NCBI GenBank assembly: GCA_937902275.1
Contig: CALFNW010000104.1
Coordinates: 1 to 51,344, forward strand
Direction of reading: 5' to 3'
Length of the DNA: 51,344 nucleotides
From: UBA4717 sp002404395
GTDB lineage: Bacteria > Bacillota > Clostridia > Oscillospirales > CAG-272
Shown here: in pieces, positions 41,702-48,929 of the stretch
Layout of the letters: the number at the start of each line of letters is the position of its first letter
Position numbering within the stretch: the first letter of the stretch is position 1
Made by a program: the position numbers and the translations under genes
Notes under the pieces: model-generated
Seen by the model: the letters and a program-made list of their open reading frames with translations, nothing else
What the model was told of the DNA's origin: nothing
Database searches by the model: none

Positions 41702-42385
41702 ATGATTTATAACACGGAAAACAAAAAAGTCAATATAAATTACAGCCTGTATACGGAAAATGCCATTAAGGCGGTCTGCGGGGGACAGGCGCGCAAAAGG
41801 CTGTTATTGCACGTGTGCTGTGCCCCTTGCTCAAGCTATGTGCTTGAATATCTGAACGGTTTTTTTGACATCACTGTATTTTTTTACAATCCGAATATAG
41901 ACGATGCCGACGAATACCGCCGCCGTGCGGCTGAAGAGCAAAGGCTGCTCTGTGAAATGAAGTTTGCAAACAAGCCGGAGTTTGTTGAGGGAAGGTATGA
42001 CCCGAGGGAATTTTATGAGACGGTAAAGGGTCTTGAAAAGCTACCCGAGGGTGGGGCAAGATGTGTAAAATGCTTTGAACTGCGCCTTCGTGAAACCGCA
42101 AAATATGCGGTCGAAAACGGGTTTGACTGCTTTACCACCACACTGTCGATAAGTCCGCTCAAAAACAGTCGGGTGCTCAACACGCTCGGAGAATCGCTTT
42201 CAGGAGAGTATGGACTTGAATATTTGTTTTCGGATTTCAAAAAGAAAAACGGGTATAAGCGTTCGGTCGAGCTGTCCCGGATATACGGGCTGTACCGCCA
42301 GAATTATTGCGGATGTTCCTTTTCAAAGGCGGAGGCGGAAAGCCGTGCTCATGCTTCCGAAACGGATGAAAGCGCTTTTAGATGA
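41702..42385 (+). CDS. queH: Epoxyqueuosine reductase QueH
   Basis: 227 aa. QueH (formerly DUF208) reduces epoxyqueuosine to queuosine in tRNA, replacing the cobalamin-dependent QueG. Conserved cysteines appear as LLLHVCCAPCSSYVLEYL near residue 36, GARCVKCFELRLRETA near 105, and RQNYCGCSFSK near 198; these ligate an iron-sulfur cluster and a second metal site. Start taken as ATG 41702. An in-frame ATG at 41663 lies inside the divergent SGNH gene. The 3' end overlaps the convergent histidine phosphatase gene by 37 nt. Confidence 0.95.
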   Translation: MIYNTENKKVNINYSLYTENAIKAVCGGQARKRLLLHVCCAPCSSYVLEYLNGFFDITVFFYNPNIDDADEYRRRAAEEQRLLCEMKFANKPEFVEGRYDPREFYETVKGLEKLPEGGARCVKCFELRLRETAKYAVENGFDCFTTTLSISPLKNSRVLNTLGESLSGEYGLEYLFSDFKKKNGYKRSVELSRIYGLYRQNYCGCSFSKAEAESRAHASETDESAFR

Positions 42386-42990
42386 CCGGTGAAGCCGACC
42401 GATATCGGATTGATACTGCCGTCTTCGTAATAGTCTACTTCCGATATGGAGGCGTTTTCAAACCAATTTTCAGTGTCGGTGTATTCAAGTCCCAAACCCG
42501 CCCAATCGCATCCGAGGGAGCGAAGCGCCGCCGCGTGAGTGAACACCGCAACAGTTTCGCCGATATGCTCCTTTGCAAGCTGCCTGACGTGCTTGGAGAT
42601 CCGCTCATACAGCTCGCCTATGCTTTCACCGTCCGGACATCCTGCTTTTGAAAAACTGCGGATCCATAATTCAAACTCTTCCGGATAGTTTGTTTCGATA
42701 TCCGACCAGGACATACACTCCCATTTTCCGGCATTGATCTCGCGAAGCCCCGGATCGGATATTATATGAAGTTTTTGACGGTCGGCGGTAGGTTCGGCAG
42801 TCTCATACGCGCGTCTTTGGTCGCTGCTGTAAATGCAATCAAAGCGGACGTTTGAAAGATAGTCGGCGACCGCTTCTGCCTGGCGGTGTCCGAGTTCGGT
42901 GAGCATACCGGGGTTTTGGCCGTAACAAAGTTTTTTGAGATTGCCATCACTTTGACCGTGACGAATGAAAAACAGTTTGGTATATTCCAT
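42349..42990 (-). CDS. Histidine phosphatase superfamily protein (phosphoglycerate mutase-like)
   Basis: 213 aa. The catalytic phosphohistidine motif LFFIRHGQSDGN is at residues about 6-17; the second Arg and acidic residues are in IYSSDQRRAYETAEP (near 53) and LREINAGKWECMSW (near 82), and the second His in VAVFTHAAALRSLG (near 150). Family members are sugar-phosphate, nucleotide (CobC-like) or protein phosphatases; the substrate cannot be assigned. It has a sigma-A promoter and ends by overlapping queH. Confidence 0.9.
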   Translation of the reverse strand: MEYTKLFFIRHGQSDGNLKKLCYGQNPGMLTELGHRQAEAVADYLSNVRFDCIYSSDQRRAYETAEPTADRQKLHIISDPGLREINAGKWECMSWSDIETNYPEEFELWIRSFSKAGCPDGESIGELYERISKHVRQLAKEHIGETVAVFTHAAALRSLGCDWAGLGLEYTDTENWFENASISEVDYYEDGSINPISVGFTGHLKALSSVSEA

Positions 42991-43022
42991 GATTTCACCT
43001 GCATATGGATTACTTTTAAATA

Positions 43023-43051
43023 ATTATAGCATGAAAGCGGCGGTTGTGCAA
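43023..43051 (-). promoter_or_regulatory. Sigma-A promoter for the histidine phosphatase
   Basis: Minus strand TTGCAC (43051-43046), 17-bp spacer, TATAAT (43028-43023), about 32 nt before the ATG. Confidence 0.8.
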
Positions 43052-43132
43052 TGAGAAAAGATACAAATTCCGATATTTTTTGTATTTGATCTGCATTTAT
43101 ATTGTAAGTCCGTATAAGTATTGCTTTATTGG

Positions 43133-43147
43133 GTCGGCAACGCCGAC
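43133..43147 (+). repeat. Hairpin element before lipoprotein gene 1
   Basis: GTCGGC-AAC-GCCGAC, then GGAAAGGA as ribosome binding site; the stem ends 12 nt before ATG 43160. Confidence 0.85.
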
Positions 43148-43159
43148 GGAAAGGATCAA

Positions 43160-44074
43160 ATGAAAACATGTTTTTACCGTGCGATCGTTGCGTTTCTGCT
43201 TTTAGGCATTATGGCTATCATGCTTGTCGGCTGTCGCGAAAGCGCAGACTCCGAGACAAAAGAAAGCTCGGGCTATGATTCGCTTAGTACAAGTGCGACT
43301 GAGTCAAGCTCCGATACCGCATCGGATGACAAATCCGATAAGGTGCTTGAAACGCTCAGAGCGCAGATCGTTGAAGCGGAATGCAATGTCGGTCTTGCCT
43401 TTGTGGGATATATAAATTATGCAGATGCCCCTGACGCGCTTTATGATTTTGTGAATAACAGCGGCTACGAGGAAAAGTATCCGTTTCTTAAAAGCGCCGC
43501 ATTCGTTGACGGCGACGGAGCCGAAGTCTACGCAGTCGTTCCGTCAAGTGCAGACGCAATTGTCACCGTATATGCTTCGCAGTTATCGGAAAGCGGAGAA
43601 TACTCCGAAGATCGCTCATCTCCGATTTTTACGGGAGAGGTCGGGCAATGTGTAATTGTCCGCTGTAACGTCAGTGAACTTTTTACTGATGTATTGATCT
43701 CGGTTTCGGGCGTCGGAGAAGCTTTTGAATTCAGACCCATGCTGTCGCTGAAAGACGGACATATAGCCGAGACTGCCGGAGTTTTTGATTTTTCGGCATA
43801 TTCGGTCTCGGACGGCGACAATGCATATTACGCATATGAATTACTTTGCGAAAATCCTGAGATCCAAAAATATCTTGAGCTTGGCATGAGTCTCGTGTAT
43901 ACCGAGAACAAAGAGAATATTGACGGGAAAGAGTGTATGATCTTTGCGCTCGGCACGGATCACGATGACAGTTTTGTAAATGAATTGTTTTATGCGGTAT
44001 CGGGTGAGTCGATATATTCGTATGATGTGCTTGAAGATTCATGGAAGAAGTTTTCAAGCGGTGACGGCGCTTGA
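43160..44074 (+). CDS. Putative lipoprotein, unknown function (1)
   Basis: 304 aa. Lipoprotein signal peptide: basic start, hydrophobic core FLLLGIMAIMLVGC with the lipobox Cys at about residue 24. A Ser/Asp/Thr-rich linker (about 28-60) precedes a folded domain of unknown family containing NVGLAFVGYINYADAPDALYD and a later AYYAYELLCENPEIQKYLELG. It is not recognised beyond this. The start at 43160 follows GGAAAGGA, and the hairpin element sits immediately upstream. It may form a unit with the next lipoprotein gene, which begins 86 nt later under an almost identical element. Confidence 0.8.
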   Translation: MKTCFYRAIVAFLLLGIMAIMLVGCRESADSETKESSGYDSLSTSATESSSDTASDDKSDKVLETLRAQIVEAECNVGLAFVGYINYADAPDALYDFVNNSGYEEKYPFLKSAAFVDGDGAEVYAVVPSSADAIVTVYASQLSESGEYSEDRSSPIFTGEVGQCVIVRCNVSELFTDVLISVSGVGEAFEFRPMLSLKDGHIAETAGVFDFSAYSVSDGDNAYYAYELLCENPEIQKYLELGMSLVYTENKENIDGKECMIFALGTDHDDSFVNELFYAVSGESIYSYDVLEDSWKKFSSGDGA

Positions 44075-44132
44075 ACGAAAGACGGTCATCTTCAAAAACA
44101 CAAATCCGAATGAACGTCGGTGTATGTTATGA

Positions 44133-44147
44133 GTCGGCAACGCCGAC
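44133..44147 (+). repeat. Hairpin element before lipoprotein gene 2
   Basis: GTCGGC-AAC-GCCGAC followed by GGAAA, identical to the copy at 43133 over 20 nt; the stem ends 12 nt before GTG 44160. Confidence 0.85.
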
Positions 44148-44159
44148 GGAAATATCAAT

Positions 44160-44657
44160 GTGAAAAAAATAATTGAGCTTGTGAAAACGGTTCTGATAAT
44201 GACGATTCCGTTGCTGCTTTGCGGCTCATTCGGCTTGTTCGGTTGCGGCAAAAGCACATCCCGTCAGTCCGAAGATCTTGTCAGACTTTCGGTTTCGTGC
44301 CTTGCTTCAAACTATGCCGCGTCTTACTCGTTTGATATAGAAAAAATGGGGAACTCATGGCTGATCTCGGCAGATTTTGAGTCGGAGTCGGGAAAAGAGT
44401 CTGTAAGGACGAAATTAGAGTCCGAAGTGCTCGATAAAGCGGACGTTGAAATGCTTTTGACGGCTGTTGATGATTATAAAGTGATCGAGCGAGTTATCAA
44501 TTATAAAAAATACGAAGTCGAATGGGAGGCGCTTGATGAAACCGAGTATAATTTTACCTTGAAGTTTTCCGACGGAACAAAGGTCACAGCGCCGACATCG
44601 GCAGACAAAGAGTTTGAGTCGATTTTGTTTGCCGTTGCTTTAAAGTATTTCAGGTAA
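44160..44657 (+). CDS. Putative lipoprotein, unknown function (2)
   Basis: 165 aa, starting with GTG at 44160; GGAAA lies 7 nt upstream, and the overlapping ATG at 44158 runs straight into a stop. The signal peptide ends in the lipobox LFGC (Cys near residue 29). The remaining domain of about 130 residues (SYSFDIEKMGNSWLISADFE, YEVEWEALDETEYNFTLKFS) is predicted as beta-rich and extracellular. I do not recognise the family. It does not look homologous to the preceding lipoprotein outside the signal region, although both carry the same upstream hairpin. Confidence 0.75.
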   Translation: MKKIIELVKTVLIMTIPLLLCGSFGLFGCGKSTSRQSEDLVRLSVSCLASNYAASYSFDIEKMGNSWLISADFESESGKESVRTKLESEVLDKADVEMLLTAVDDYKVIERVINYKKYEVEWEALDETEYNFTLKFSDGTKVTAPTSADKEFESILFAVALKYFR

Positions 44658-44659
44658 AT

Positions 44660-44702
44660 AAGCGTGTAAAACATACGGCACCATAAGACGCCGACGCTTT
44701 TG
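44660..44702 (+). terminator. Probable terminator after lipoprotein gene 2
   Basis: AAGCGT (44660-44665) pairs with ACGCTT (44694-44699) with an inner GGC/GCC pair; TTTT follows. Confidence 0.5.
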
Positions 44703-44850
44703 GGGTTATGAAAATTTCGATGCATTGTTAATACTTTATCCTTTTGTCTTTCGGACGGTTGCACATTTTTACCTTGAATACCGGAAAATGTTTGACTTTT
44801 GGAGCTTTCCGTGATATGCGCGGCAGTTGCGAAAAAGTTTGGTGCGGGTA

Positions 44851-44879
44851 TTGACTTTTGGGGCTTTTGATGGTATACT
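44851..44879 (+). promoter_or_regulatory. Sigma-A promoter of the glpP operon
   Basis: TTGACT (44851-44856), 17-bp spacer, TATACT (44874-44879). A similar stretch TTGACTTTTGGAGCTTT begins 59 nt upstream at 44792 and ends in GATATGC, possibly a duplicated promoter or operator. Confidence 0.85.
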
Positions 44880-44885
44880 GTCACA

Positions 44886-44937
44886 AGAGATGAGAGATGT
44901 AAAGTAGAAGGGTGCTTTGCATCTCTTTTTGCTTTTT
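44886..44937 (+). terminator. Leader terminator before glpP (antitermination target candidate)
   Basis: AGAGATGTAAAG (44893-44904) pairs with CTTTGCATCTCT (44915-44926) with one wobble and is followed by a TTTTTGCTTTTT tract. The 5' arm lies next to an identical AGAGATG at 44886-44892, so the transcript is predicted to begin with AGAGATGAGAGATG. The hairpin lies between promoter and gene, the position used by GlpP-type antitermination. Confidence 0.8.
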
Positions 44938-44949
44938 AAGGAGGAGCTT

Positions 44950-45513
44950 GTGGATCTTAATAAAATAAAAGATGTGCTTGAAAACAATCCGATAATCGCC
45001 GCAACCGATTCAAGCGGTTGGAGTGAAGCGTTAAATTCGGAAGCAGAGGTGCTGTTTCATCTGAGCGCGAATATATTGACAGCGTCCGATGAGATCGGCG
45101 CGGCAAAAAACGCGGGGAAGCAGGTCTTTATCCATATTGATCTTGCGGACGGAATCGGCAAGGATAAAGTCGGAATTTGTTGGCTGAAGCGTATCGGCGC
45201 GGATGGGATAATCAGCACGCGCGAGAAACTGATAAAAAGCGCTAAAGAATTCGGGGTGCTTACGGTGCAACGCTTTTTTGCGCTTGACTCAAAGGGTATG
45301 AATTCGATATTCGGAATGATAGAAAGTGCCAGACCCGATTTTGTTGAAATAATGCCCGGAGTGATACCGAAGGCGGTGAGGTTGCTGTCAACCCAGGATA
45401 TACCGGTGATCGCGGGCGGACTGATCGAAAGCAAAAACGAGGTGACCGCCGCGCTCGGAAACGGTGCGATCGCAATTTCTACCGGCAGACATGAGCTGTG
45501 GTCGGGAGTATAA
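44950..45513 (+). CDS. glpP: Glycerol-uptake operon antiterminator GlpP
   Basis: 187 aa from GTG 44950 (AAGGAGGA just upstream). GlpP is an RNA-binding antiterminator that, with glycerol-3-phosphate, lets RNA polymerase read through leader terminators of glp genes. Recognisable segments are NPIIAATDSSGWSEALNSEA at the N-terminus, FIHIDLADGIGKDKVGICWL (near 65), VQRFFALDSKGMNS (near 112), FVEIMPGVIPKA (near 135) and AGGLIESKNEV (near 158), the TIM-like GlpP fold. It is the first gene of the glycerol-phosphate cluster and has a terminator in its own leader, consistent with self-regulation. Confidence 0.93.
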   Translation: MDLNKIKDVLENNPIIAATDSSGWSEALNSEAEVLFHLSANILTASDEIGAAKNAGKQVFIHIDLADGIGKDKVGICWLKRIGADGIISTREKLIKSAKEFGVLTVQRFFALDSKGMNSIFGMIESARPDFVEIMPGVIPKAVRLLSTQDIPVIAGGLIESKNEVTAALGNGAIAISTGRHELWSGV

Positions 45514-45614
45514 AAACGTATCGGATATTTATTACTATATGTGGAAAGGTGCGAAACGTCATTCGTATCTGACGTTTGAAATATATTCGTTTTGCACTTG
45601 TATTTGGTGGAAAA

Positions 45615-47045
45615 ATGATTTACGATGTAGTTATAGCCGGTGCCGGAGTGATCGGCGCCATGACGGCGAGAGAGCTTGCAAAATACAAGCTTTCCGTATG
45701 CGTGCTTGAAAAAGAAAATGATGTTGCGATGGGAGCGTCAAAGGCGAACAGCGGGATTATTCACGGGGGATATGATCCCGAACCGGGGACGCTGAAAGCC
45801 GAGCTCAATGTTCGCGGAGTACCCCTGCTTTACGCGGCGGCAAAGGAGCTGAATGTACCCTGCCGTAACAACGGTGCGCTGGTGGCGGCGTTTTCCGATG
45901 AGGAGAGCGCGCACATCGACGCATTATATGAGCGGGGGAAGCAAAACGGAGTTGAAGCGCTTGAAGTGATCTCCGGGGATGAAGCGCGGAAGCTTGAGCC
46001 GACGCTTTCGGAAAAGATCACGAAAGCATTGCTTGTAAAAAACTCCGGAATCATCTGCCCGTACGCGTTGACGATAGCTGCGATGGGCAATGCCATGGAT
46101 AACGGCGTGACGCTGCTTCGCAACTTTAGAATTACAAACGTAGAAAAGCGAGATTTGTTTTATGTGAAGTCCGAAAACGGAGACTGCATCTGCGGCAGAT
46201 ATTTTGTAAACTGCGCCGGAGGATATGCCGATCGGATCGCCGAAATGCTGCAGGATAAGTTTTATGAGATACTGCCGCGCGCCGGAGAATATCTCTTGCT
46301 TGATAAAAACGAGGGCAAGACGGTAGCGCATACTATCTTCCAAGTGCCGACCGTAAACGGTAAGGGCATACTTGTAACGCCGACGGCGGACGGAAATCTC
46401 CTGTTAGGTCCGACTGCCGAGACGGTCGGCGCGCCGTGTGATACCGAAACTACCGCACTCGGGCTTGCTCAGGTTGCCGAATACGCCAAAAAGAGCGTGC
46501 CGACAGTAAATACCCGCGCAGTTATTACTTCATTTTCGGGAGTGCGCGCCTCAGAAAAGCGCGGAGACTTTATAATCAATGAATCTGATAAAGTCCGCGG
46601 ATTTATACACGTTGCGGCGATCGATTCTCCCGGTCTGTCATCGTGCGTGGCGATCGCGCAGTATGTGACGGAGCTGCTTGAAAAGGGTGGGCTGGCGCTT
46701 GAAAAAAATCCGGATTTTGACGGCAGACGCGCCGATACGCACGCTTTTTCAAAAATGAACGATGAGGAAAAGGACGCATATATTAAAGCAAACAGTGAGT
46801 ATGGAAGAATAATCTGCCGTTGCGAAACGGTGAGCGAGGGTGAGATACTTGACGCGCTGCGCCGAAATCCGCGCGCGCTTGACGTTGACGGCGTAAAACG
46901 CCGCACGCGCTCGGGAATGGGCAGATGTCAGGGCGGCTTTTGTACGCCGTATATAATGAATCTGATAGCCAAAGAAAACGGTACGACGCTTGAAGCGGTG
47001 ACCAAAAAAGGCAAGGGTTCGGAACTTGTGACAGGCAGGCTTTGA
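45615..47045 (+). CDS. FAD-dependent glycerol-3-phosphate dehydrogenase-like protein with Fer2_BFD domain
   Basis: 476 aa. DAO-family FAD fold: VVIAGAGVIGAMTAREL (dinucleotide site), VLEKENDVAMGASKANSGIIHGG near residue 32, and SFSGVRASEKRGDF near 315. The C-terminal bacterioferritin-associated [2Fe-2S] domain has IICRCETVSEGEI and GMGRCQGGFCTPY (four Cys). This is the clostridial GlpA/GlpO-like form that oxidises glycerol-3-phosphate to dihydroxyacetone phosphate without a membrane quinone module. ATG 45615 follows GGTGGA. It lies 101 nt after glpP. Confidence 0.88.
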   Translation: MIYDVVIAGAGVIGAMTARELAKYKLSVCVLEKENDVAMGASKANSGIIHGGYDPEPGTLKAELNVRGVPLLYAAAKELNVPCRNNGALVAAFSDEESAHIDALYERGKQNGVEALEVISGDEARKLEPTLSEKITKALLVKNSGIICPYALTIAAMGNAMDNGVTLLRNFRITNVEKRDLFYVKSENGDCICGRYFVNCAGGYADRIAEMLQDKFYEILPRAGEYLLLDKNEGKTVAHTIFQVPTVNGKGILVTPTADGNLLLGPTAETVGAPCDTETTALGLAQVAEYAKKSVPTVNTRAVITSFSGVRASEKRGDFIINESDKVRGFIHVAAIDSPGLSSCVAIAQYVTELLEKGGLALEKNPDFDGRRADTHAFSKMNDEEKDAYIKANSEYGRIICRCETVSEGEILDALRRNPRALDVDGVKRRTRSGMGRCQGGFCTPYIMNLIAKENGTTLEAVTKKGKGSELVTGRL

Positions 47046-47106
47046 GGCGGATATTTTCTGCGCACTGTTAGAATTACCGATTATTTCTACGCTGTTGCGG
47101 ACAGCG

Positions 47107-47151
47107 GCGAAAATTGCAGTTTGTTTTATGAGCCGCCTTGTGCGGCATGGA
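47107..47151 (+). repeat. Short-form interspersed element, first of a tandem pair
   Basis: GCGAAAATTGCAGTTTGTTTTATGA followed by GCCGC-CTTGT-GCGGC (47132-47146, inner pair lost) and ATGGA. It repeats at 47219 with only a few changes. The 67-nt spacer has further stems AGACTC/GAGTCT (47164-47184) and CTCGG/CCGAG. Confidence 0.8.
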
Positions 47152-47218
47152 CCGCGAAGATACAGACTCTAATAAGCGGAGTCTACGACTTCGCTCGGCA
47201 ATTTCCGAGACTTCGCCT

Positions 47219-47263
47219 GCGAAAATTGCAGTTTATTTTATGAGCCGCCTACGGCGGCATGGA
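47219..47263 (+). repeat. Short-form interspersed element, second of a tandem pair
   Basis: GCGAAAATTGCAGTTTATTTTATGA followed by the perfect hairpin GCCGCC-TAC-GGCGGC (47244-47258) and ATGGAAAG. The stem ends 13 nt before ATG 47272, with GGAAAG as ribosome binding site. Confidence 0.85.
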
Positions 47264-47271
47264 AAGTATTT

Positions 47272-48519
47272 ATGGTCGAGCATGATATAGTGATCGTCGG
47301 CGGCGGACCTGCCGGCATGGCGGCGGCAGTTGCGGCATATGATGCCGGGGTGCATGACGTCGTAATTATTGACCGCGAGGAAGCTCCCGGCGGCATTCTT
47401 AAGCAGTGCATCCACAATGGATTCGGATTGCATAAGCTGGGGCGCGAGCTTACAGGGCCCGAATATGCGGCGGTATATGAAGCCGAAGTTGTTAAAAGGA
47501 AGCTCAAGGTGTACACCGAAACTATGGTGACCGACATATCGAAAGAGAAGATCGTTACGGCGCAGAACACACACGGTATACTGAAGATCCGAGCTAAAGC
47601 GGTGGTGCTTGCAATGGGATGCCGCGAACGCAGCCGCGGGGCGCTGAATACGCCCGGATCGCGTCCGGCGGGTATCTACAGCGCCGGTACCGCGCAGAAG
47701 CTTATGAACTGCGAGGGCTATTCGGTCGGGAAAAACGTGGTCATTCTCGGTTCGGGTGATATCGGACTCATAATGGCAAGACGTATGTCGCTTGAGGGGG
47801 CAAAGGTCAAAGCGGTCTGCGAGATTATGCCGTATTCGGGCGGACTTAAAAGAAACATCGTTCAGTGTCTTGAGGACTTCGGCATACCGCTTTACCTGTC
47901 AACTACTGTTGCCGAAATTCACGGCAAAGAGCGCCTTGAAGGCGTTACGATAGCCGCAGTCGATGAAAAAATGAAGATAATAGAGAACACAAAGCGGTAT
48001 ATACCGTGCGATACGCTGCTTTTATCGGTAGGACTTATCCCCGAAAACGAGCTGACACGAAAGCTCGGCGTTATTATGGACACGGTTACCGGGGGTGCGG
48101 TTGTGGACGAAAAGCGACAGACCGCGCTTGAAGGCGTTTTTGCTTGCGGTAACGTGCTTCAGGTCCATGATCTGGTCGATTATGTTTCGGATGAAGCCGA
48201 GATCGCCGGACGCGGAGCCGCCGAATATGTGCTTAACGAGGGGCTCGCTTCCGATACCCTTGCGGTGAAAGCCGAGGGGAATGTCAGGTATGTTTTGCCG
48301 CAACGCATAAATTCAAGAGAAAATGAGGTTGCGTTGTTTATGCGCGTAAGGACTCCGCTCGGAAAAGTGAGGTTCAGCGTGAAGTCAGGCGACGAGCTGC
48401 TCGCATCTGCACTCAGGCTTAAGGCGGCGCCCGGCGAGATGGAAAAGATCACGGTAAAGGCAGATAAGCTTAAACTTGCAAAGCATGAGCTGTCCGTTTG
48501 TGTGGAGGAGATTGACTGA
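47272..48519 (+). CDS. NAD(P)/FAD-dependent oxidoreductase (glycerol-3-phosphate dehydrogenase partner)
   Basis: 415 aa. Pyridine nucleotide-disulphide oxidoreductase fold: IVIVGGGPAGMAAAVAAYDAG (FAD site), PGGILKQCIHNGFGLHKLG near residue 40, VVLAMGCRERSRGAL near 105, VVILGSGDIGLIMARRM (second dinucleotide site) near 160, and ALEGVFACGNVLQVHDLVD near 285 (FAD-binding C-terminal motif). In Clostridia this gene pairs with the GlpA-like flavoprotein and the DUF1667 protein, as here, and probably passes electrons from the first to NAD(P)+. The tandem repeat element lies upstream. Confidence 0.88.
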   Translation: MVEHDIVIVGGGPAGMAAAVAAYDAGVHDVVIIDREEAPGGILKQCIHNGFGLHKLGRELTGPEYAAVYEAEVVKRKLKVYTETMVTDISKEKIVTAQNTHGILKIRAKAVVLAMGCRERSRGALNTPGSRPAGIYSAGTAQKLMNCEGYSVGKNVVILGSGDIGLIMARRMSLEGAKVKAVCEIMPYSGGLKRNIVQCLEDFGIPLYLSTTVAEIHGKERLEGVTIAAVDEKMKIIENTKRYIPCDTLLLSVGLIPENELTRKLGVIMDTVTGGAVVDEKRQTALEGVFACGNVLQVHDLVDYVSDEAEIAGRGAAEYVLNEGLASDTLAVKAEGNVRYVLPQRINSRENEVALFMRVRTPLGKVRFSVKSGDELLASALRLKAAPGEMEKITVKADKLKLAKHELSVCVEEID

Positions 48520-48521
48520 GT

Positions 48522-48872
48522 ATGGAAAAGAAAAAGCTTACTTGTATAATCTGCCCGCGCGGCTGTGAGCTTGAAGTCGAGCTTGACGGAAATAACGTGA
48601 AGGTGACCGGTAACGGCTGTCCTAAAGGCAAACAATACGCGACGGACGAGTGTACGAATCCGACCAGAACCGTTACTTCAATTGTGCGTGTATCAAACCG
48701 TACAAATGTTATGGTGAGCGTCAAAACCGATAAGCCGATCAAAAAAGCGCATATTTTTGATGTTATGAAGCTTATCAGAGCAAAAACGGTGGAAGCTCCC
48801 GTGCATATCGGCGATGTTATTATTGCCGATGCTTTCGGTGCAAATGTTGTTGCTACGAAAAATATTGATTGA
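48522..48872 (+). CDS. DUF1667 domain protein (redox partner with CxxC motifs)
   Basis: 116 aa. The N-terminal LTCIICPRGCELEVEL has Cys residues with C-x2-C-x3-C spacing, and GNGCPKGKQYATDECTNP supplies two more. The rest is a small beta-rich domain (RTVTSIVRV). DUF1667 proteins occur as the third gene of glycerol-3-phosphate dehydrogenase-like sets; the cysteines probably bind an iron-sulfur cluster or zinc. It starts 2 nt after the preceding stop and uses GGAGGA inside that gene's end. Confidence 0.85.
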   Translation: MEKKKLTCIICPRGCELEVELDGNNVKVTGNGCPKGKQYATDECTNPTRTVTSIVRVSNRTNVMVSVKTDKPIKKAHIFDVMKLIRAKTVEAPVHIGDVIIADAFGANVVATKNID

Positions 48873-48900
48873 TACGCCGAAAATACCGATTGCTTTTTGA

Positions 48901-48915
48901 GTCGGCGGCGCCGAC
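48901..48915 (+). repeat. Hairpin element before the AraM-like gene
   Basis: GTCGGC-GGC-GCCGAC, preceded by TTTTTGA and followed by AAGGAG; the stem ends 14 nt before ATG 48930. Confidence 0.85.
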
Positions 48916-48929
48916 AAGGAGATACTGCT

